A DNA stretch of 64,000 bases, taken from contig NC_063275.1 of the NCBI RefSeq assembly GCF_910591885.1, positions 9,350,501 to 9,414,500 on the forward strand, given 5' to 3'. Positions within the stretch are counted from its first letter, which is position 1. The number at the start of each line of letters is the position of its first letter. This document shows, in pieces, positions 58,640 through 64,000 of this stretch. Both the position numbers and the translations under genes were made by a program. The DNA comes from Bombus terrestris (Eukaryota > Arthropoda > Insecta > Hymenoptera > Apidae). Under the pieces are notes generated by a model. It saw nothing but the letters and a program-made list of their open reading frames with translations. It searched no databases and had not been told where the DNA came from.

Positions 58640-59785
58640 TGTCGAGTTCTCATTAGAGTTAGGGTCGTATAACGAATCTTCATTTGAATTAACCATCGTC
58701 GTACAAAGAAATAATATTTACTGGTATAAATATGGTTATTACAGAATTTGACAAATAACCGTGGTGATTAGACACCCGAGATACTAATAACAATGGTCTT
58801 AGGTTCGATAACGAATCCACGGTCAAAGCTCTTTGTTAAAACGTAGAGTATATTTTGAAACACTAAAAGATACAAAAACGTTCGCTAGGATGCTCGGTAT
58901 TAACTGATCGTAAAGACGATGTGTAGCTCTCTGAGGAGATCGCACAAAGAAAAGACTGATGAAACTCTCCTCTCCTTACCTTACGTTCGTTCGTTTTATA
59001 TTGGTCGAGGGGTACCGACAAAATTCCAATCGCCTTTGTTAGACAATTCCTAATCGGCTGATTAAGGCGCTTCGTCTCCGCCGCAATTTGCTGATCTGTT
59101 CAGCGTGAGCCATTTTTAGTTTAATAGATTGAACGATCTTACTTTAAAGAACTGGACGTTGGTCCGGGTATCGGTTGCTACTCCTTACTGTGCGGCGTGG
59201 GCTCGCGTATATGGTTAGCGAGGGAGGAGTTCCTTTCCGATGACTGCTCCTTTGATTAGGTGATTAAATCGATGGAATTTGGATTGCACGTGACACTGTA
59301 TGGTCACTGGTAAGTGCACTTTTCAATGGCACGTGATCCGGCTCGAAGGACCATGTACTTTCGATCTTTCGCGGGGAGATGCGATCGCGAGGAAGCGCGT
59401 CAACGGGAGTAGTAAATTCCCGTTACGATTATAAGAATCGATACTACGAACAAATCGATCCCCTTATTTCTCGTGGGATAATAGGGGTGATTGATGGGGT
59501 ATAACGATATATTGATGTGTCCTACGATATTGATATTCTGTGGCAAAACCACATATGGCTTGATTTGTCCTCGAGCCTATGTGCCGCTACAACTATATTT
59601 TTAAGGAGAGCTATACAACTACTCCATACTCTATTAAGTAAAACCGTCCATCCCGTGACCGTGGCTACTTTTAGCGACCAGTTGTATCATCTCGAGTCCA
59701 AGCCCACTGTCATAAATCCGAAAAACCGGAAGTGTTTTCCAAAGAATTCCAAAGGGAAGGCCCTGGTGTCCTTTCATCTCCGAAA
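58640..59785 (+). mobile_element. LTR of the TATA-targeted family, copy E, composite
   Basis: Starts TGTCGAGTTCTCATTAGAG after TATA (58636-58639) and ends CATCTCCGAAA (final CA mutated to AA), followed by TATA (59786-59789). It is 1.15 kb because a piece of a BEL/Pao-like element (about 59045-59515, minus strand) interrupts it. On either side the sequence matches the other copies, for example CCACGGTCAA near 58818 and GTGCCGCTACAACTAT near 59580. A mariner starts at the base after the right TATA. Confidence 0.8.
59045..59515 (-). mobile_element. BEL/Pao-like 5' leader and gag start inside LTR copy E
   Basis: The minus strand of 59280-59500 matches the leader upstream of the gag remnant at 41 kb (AATTCCCGTTACGATTATAA, GATCGATCCCC-type block, GTCAACGGGAGT). 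Downstream on the same strand an ATG at 59113 opens MAHAEQISKLRRRRSALI, the basic start of a BEL/Pao-like Gag, and stops 24 codons later at the junction with the LTR. This supports the idea that the two loci carry the same retrotransposon family. Junctions are approximate. Confidence 0.5.
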
Positions 59786-59789
59786 TATA

Positions 59790-60656
59790 CCAGGTATGTA
59801 AATATGAATTTTTGCATAGAAAATACACGTTTATTGTATGAAAATGATTAAAAATATTTTATTCGAAGTATTGCCCGTCGCTAGCTATACATTTTTCCCA
59901 CCTGTCTGACAATTGGTGGATGCCACGTCAAAAAAACTGTCGCTCTTTTGAGGCAAACCAGTCATCGAGCCATTTTCGTACATTTTCGTAAGAAGCGAAG
60001 TGCTGGTCAGAAAGTGCGTGTCCCATCGATGCAAATAAATAGTAATCGGACAGAGCCAAGTCTGGTGAGTAATCCGCGTGCAAAAGTATTTCCCAACTGA
60101 ACGCTTCAATCGTTTCCTTGATCGGTTTTGCTGTATATGATGGTGCATTATCATGAAGCAAAATTACTTTGTGTTGCCTTTTTTGATATTCTGGTCGTTT
60201 TTCACGCAAAGCTTGATTCAAATCGATCATTTGTTGTCGGTAGCGCTCAGTATTAACGGTTTCGCCAGGTTTTAACAGCTCATAATAGATCACACCCTTC
60301 TGATCCACGTTCTTCATTCCTCACGTCAAAATTGCCACGTCTGAATTTTTTAAACCACTCAAAGCACTGTGATTTACCAAGAGCATGCTCACCGTAAGCT
60401 TCGACAAGCATTCGATGCGATTCTGCAGCAGTTTTCTTCAAATGGTAACAGAAAATTAATGCTGTTCGCAAATCGTATTTTCCAGGCACAAAATTCGACA
60501 TGTTTAACGTTATTACAAGCTATGCTGTTGTATAAAACTTGTATTGTTCTGAGTCGAAAATGTTTGTGAGATGTCAACAAAGACTTTTGGCATCAATGAC
60601 GCAGTTAAGTGATAACTACATTATCAACTAGGGCCATCTATAGGCAAATTCTGGTT
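59790..60656 (-). mobile_element. Mos1-like mariner, internally deleted copy 3
   Basis: Starts CCAGGTATGTAAATATG directly after TA at 59788-59789. It carries the same internal deletion junction as copy 2 and a small loss of GAAACCGG-type bases in the left terminal repeat. The other end stops at about 60656 (AAATTCTGGTT) without a recognisable terminal repeat, so it is truncated by about 25 bp. Confidence 0.9.
59845..60501 (-). pseudogene. mariner transposase remnant, copy 3
   Basis: The N-terminal frame runs 60501-60280 (MSNFVPGKYDLRTALIFCYH, KKTAAESHRMLVEAYGEHAL) and the C-terminal frame 60317-59928 (VDQKGVIYYELLKPGETVNT, HDNAPSYTAKPIKET, YSPDLALSDYYLFASMGH). The expected PSDY of the third catalytic position is LSDY, with Asp kept. 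A further frameshift near 59930 separates the final segment ending in IASDGQYFE. As in copy 2, about 150 residues in the centre are absent. Non-functional. Confidence 0.9.
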
Positions 60657-63551
60657 AAAAGATTTTGTATAAGACATATGATATGATTATAATCACATTG
60701 ATAAAGTTCGAAACAGATCCGAATATGTAGATACGTAGAAGCTATGAAATATTTATTGCAGACAAAACTTCACAAAAGCCGTAAAATTATTCAAATGGCC
60801 AAATATCCATTAAAATTCTTAACTGTTGGTGGAACTGCTTTAACCCCTTAGTTGAATTATCTTTTAACTTTTACATAATTTAAAGATTGGTTTCTAAATT
60901 TCATCATTATAATCGTGATAGGTGTATCCTATTACAGTGCTAATGAAAAGTAGATTCGAAAATTTGCTATCTAAATATATCTGAAACAACAAATTTTCAG
61001 GCATATGCATGAAGACATGCTATGAAACTTAAAAGGAAAAGTAGAGATTATATATATAATTATATATAATATACATAATACATATATACTGGATTTAAAT
61101 ATTATGTGTGTCCTGATATAAATAAAGTCAAAAAATTAAATTAAAAATTAGAAAGCCGTGTAAAAAACTGGTATTTTAATTATTTTTACCTTATCATCTA
61201 ATAATCGTCAAAATATTGAATAAATTTAATTTGTATTAATAGTTTTTCATCCTTCAATTGATAAGTTGCGAAACCTTTTATTTCGTTAAATATATTTTTA
61301 AAATGAAGTCTGGTACGCAATAATGTTAAACACAAAAGTTACCCTACTTTCCCCGTACAATAAGAATCTGTAGAAAATAGTTTTGTAATAATTTTTGTAT
61401 TTAACACTTTTCTCGAAAATACGTTTTTTTCAAGGCATTTAAGGGAGAAACTTTCAAATAAATACACTGTATATTATATTCAGAAAAATGACAAATGTTG
61501 AAATATTATAAATGTTCAAATATTTTCATGGATCATTGTATATATTATTTTCTTCTCCGTTCCAATGTATATTTCCTCGGTAATTCAACGTACTGTTCAC
61601 GAAAGATAAAAAATGCAAATCCATCTTCGCAATACGAAGCACAATACGATCGTATTATCAAATTCTCACAATACCTGCTTAACGGATTATCGTCTCCCAA
61701 ATCGTCATCGACAGTTACCTATGTGGTAAACGCGATTTCACGGAGTTTACGCATGTGCCTTACCAAATTGATTCCATTAAATCCAGCCCGATTGCTGACA
61801 GTGCAATTTAGGAACGAGCAAAGTGATAGTTGCCATATTATAACTCACTACATTATGGTCTTGTAATTTATTTAGAGCGCTGGGAGAGCTCTCCCTACAA
61901 AAATGCAACGTCTTTCCACTCGAATTGCGCATTTTTACAGTACCTGATAATTATTATTCAGCTCTATTTTGTGTGTATTTTGTTTATGTGTAAAATTATG
62001 TTTCGTGTAAAGTCTATAACTGGAAGTCATCATGTTTACGAACCTGAAAGTTTTCTTTAATGGATCAGTGTATTTAGTAATAATTTAGACGACATAAAAG
62101 GAGAATGTTAAAAAATGGGCATTTTTTGGACCTCCTTGCAAAAGAAAAATTCTTGCAAAATATTGAAGAGCATTTTTTCAGGAAGAGAAAATGTTACTTG
62201 CATTGATTTTTTATGCATCCAATAATGATCTCAAAAATTTATAAGTTTTTGATAATAAATTGTAATTGATTAGCTTGTTCGTCTGAAGAGGATAAAGATT
62301 AAGTGTATCGTATGGGTAAGCACAATTGCTATCACGTTTCGCATTGGACTGATATTTTTCAATTTTCCTATCACTTATCGCATAAACATTAAGAACAAAT
62401 TTGTTTTCCTAAACAAATACTCTTCAGAGTCCTGCAAGAAATTTTCGTTTGCAAAAATGATCCAAAAATGATAATTTTTAACGCCCTCTTTTGTTATTTA
62501 TATCGTAAAGAGTATCAAAGAGATTTGTCTTACCACAACAAAGACATCGAGCAGATAGCAGTGTCATTTGTTGCATCCACTAGATTTATATCTAGAGAAG
62601 CAGATTTACGTCACATTTTAGCTAATAAGAAACATAATCGACATAATCAGAGAAGCAAAAGTTTCGTGTCTTCCCAAAAAATAAATATTGCTTACAAATT
62701 AAATGACTTAAAGTGTCCTGTATTGAAGTAACATATATTGATAAAAAGTGCGTAGAATCGAATTTATAAGTGAAATTATTTGATCATTGATATTTTCAAA
62801 TATAAGTTAAAGTTTCCGAAACTATGTGTATCGTTATATTGGTCCCACATAAGGGTCCTCCATTCACACATTAATATTATTTCATTTTGCATTTTTGTTA
62901 TAATCATACAGATATGCCTAGGTTAAATATTTTTCCGAAATCCAGGTCTCAAAGAAAATTATGATTTTATAAGCTAAGAGAAAGAAATGGATAAAAGGTC
63001 GTATGGAAACGACGATATCAGCTTGTCTATAACAGGCAGATGATGAGCGCACCTTGTGTAAAATATCTGCATATGTGGTCTTAATTCCGATAGCCAGGGA
63101 CTGCATTTGGCTGGCTAAAATGAATTTAATTATCGAGTCTCTTAGCGTATAATCAAAACAATTTCTTGATGAGAAAAAGTGGACTTAATTAAAGTCAGCA
63201 CGGTTAGCTTGTTGCTTTTTGTTTGCGATTCTTTCGTATCGTTTACCATGGACTATAAAATAGAAGGCGATGAAGCGTAATAAATTTTATTTTATGCGAG
63301 ATACGCACAAATGTGTAGAATTTAATGAATATTTTTTGTAATTCAATCTTCTATAAGACCATTTATGATCCAAGTGAAGTTTTATTCTCGAATTGCTTCA
63401 AAAAAGGTTTTTCTCTCCATTCATATTCATTATACTTGATTTAATATATTTGGTAATAATATTAAAATATATTTTAATAATATATTTTTTATACCGATTT
63501 TAAAAGATTTGATTTAATGAAAGATTGTACAATATACTAGTGACATTAATA
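60657..63551. other. mostly AT-rich non-coding DNA
   Basis: No gene recognised. The part at 61600-61870 has balanced composition and is open for 123 codons on the plus strand (61495-61866), and 62468-62731 is open for 87 codons, but neither shows a motif. They are weak candidates for exons or conserved non-coding DNA. Confidence 0.45.
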
Positions 63552-63555
63552 TATA

Positions 63556-64000
63556 TGTCGGGTTAGCGTTAGGTTTATGGGCGTGTAACGAATCTTCATT
63601 CGGACTAGCCATCGTTGTTGTACAATAGAGATTATATTTACTGGTATAATTATTGGTTTTTATAAAGTTTGACAAATAACCGTAGTGATTAAATCCTTGA
63701 GATGTTAGTGACAATGTTCTTAGGTTCAATAACGAATCCACGGTCAACAGGGTAACTCTTTGTTAAACGTACAATATATTTTGAAGCACAAAGTAACGTT
63801 TGCTGTGACGCTCGGTATAATAATGCACGTAAAGACGATGTGCAAACTCTCCAAGGTGATCGCAAGAATAAAAGACTGATGGGAATTTTCCTCTCCTTAC
63901 GATCGCGTTTGTTCGTTGTATATTACCTGGGGATATCAACAAAATTCCAGCCGCCGTTGCTAGGCAGACCCGCGTAGAGTTAACATTGCTCTTGCCCGGG
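63556..64000 (+). mobile_element. LTR of the TATA-targeted family, copy F (cut by window end)
   Basis: Starts TGTCGGGTTAGCGTTAGG after TATA (63552-63555) and follows the family through CGAATCCACGGTCAAC, AATAAAAGACTGATGGG and GGGGATATCAACAAAATTCC up to the edge of the window. Whether an internal coding region follows cannot be seen. Confidence 0.82.

Noticed and set aside
61495..61866. 123-codon plus-strand frame
   Set aside because: Composition is balanced in its second half, but there is no domain, signal peptide or plausible splice context, so no gene is called.

Overview
This window looks like a gene-poor, AT-rich stretch of an insect nuclear genome, most likely a bee or another hymenopteran. 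The evidence is very AT-rich background DNA broken by short CpG-dense islands, no bacterial-style operons, and decayed insect transposons: Mos1-like and cecropia/mellifera-like mariners, Tc1-like, piggyBac, jockey-type LINE, Gypsy and BEL/Pao-like elements. The taxon is an inference; only 'insect' is well supported. I found no host protein-coding gene I could defend. Almost all recognisable coding sequence is broken transposon sequence.

Layout. 1-15 kb: AT-rich DNA with CpG-rich islands (about 1.36-2.06, 2.98-3.27, 7.10-7.83, 9.56-9.80 and 12.09-12.69 kb), one internally deleted Mos1-like mariner (4917-5792) and a possible Copia-like LTR (5825-6243). 15-19 kb: a piggyBac deletion derivative with TTAA flanks (15141-15961) beside a Gypsy pol fragment on the minus strand (about 17640-16124), then a solo LTR (18340-19130). 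19-29 kb: mostly featureless, with one fold-back element (21684), a CpG island (22.64-23.17 kb) and a jockey remnant (24.3 kb). 29.4-32 kb: a cluster of fold-back DNA elements, one split by a short retroposon. 35-43 kb: two more fold-back copies, a solo LTR, a BEL/Pao-like gag remnant and a second piggyBac derivative with an open 211-residue C-terminal ORF. 46.5-60.7 kb: the densest part, with elements nested several deep (solo LTR in solo LTR, solo LTR in Tc1-like element, mariner in jockey in Gypsy, retroposon in tRNA-like sequence, BEL piece in LTR). 60.7-63.5 kb: featureless. The right edge cuts a sixth copy of the main LTR family.

The most notable pattern is one LTR family (ends TGTCG...CCGACA) present six times. 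Five copies begin immediately after TATA, and the four with both ends have TATA on both sides, so integration appears targeted to TATA(TA). In two copies a different TA-specific DNA transposon has then landed in the right-hand TATA duplication. Other points worth follow-up are: a fold-back DNA element family with TACAGGGTG ends and arms of about 150 bp plus diverged relatives; a second fold-back type with arms of over 300 bp; a retroposon family defined by two insertions with 12-13 bp target duplications; a shared internal-deletion junction in the Mos1-like copies; and a piggyBac C-terminal (cysteine-rich domain only) ORF that starts inside the terminal repeat.

Limits: all calls come from reading the sequence by eye. 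Boundaries marked 'about' are approximate and family names rest on protein motifs, not on database searches.
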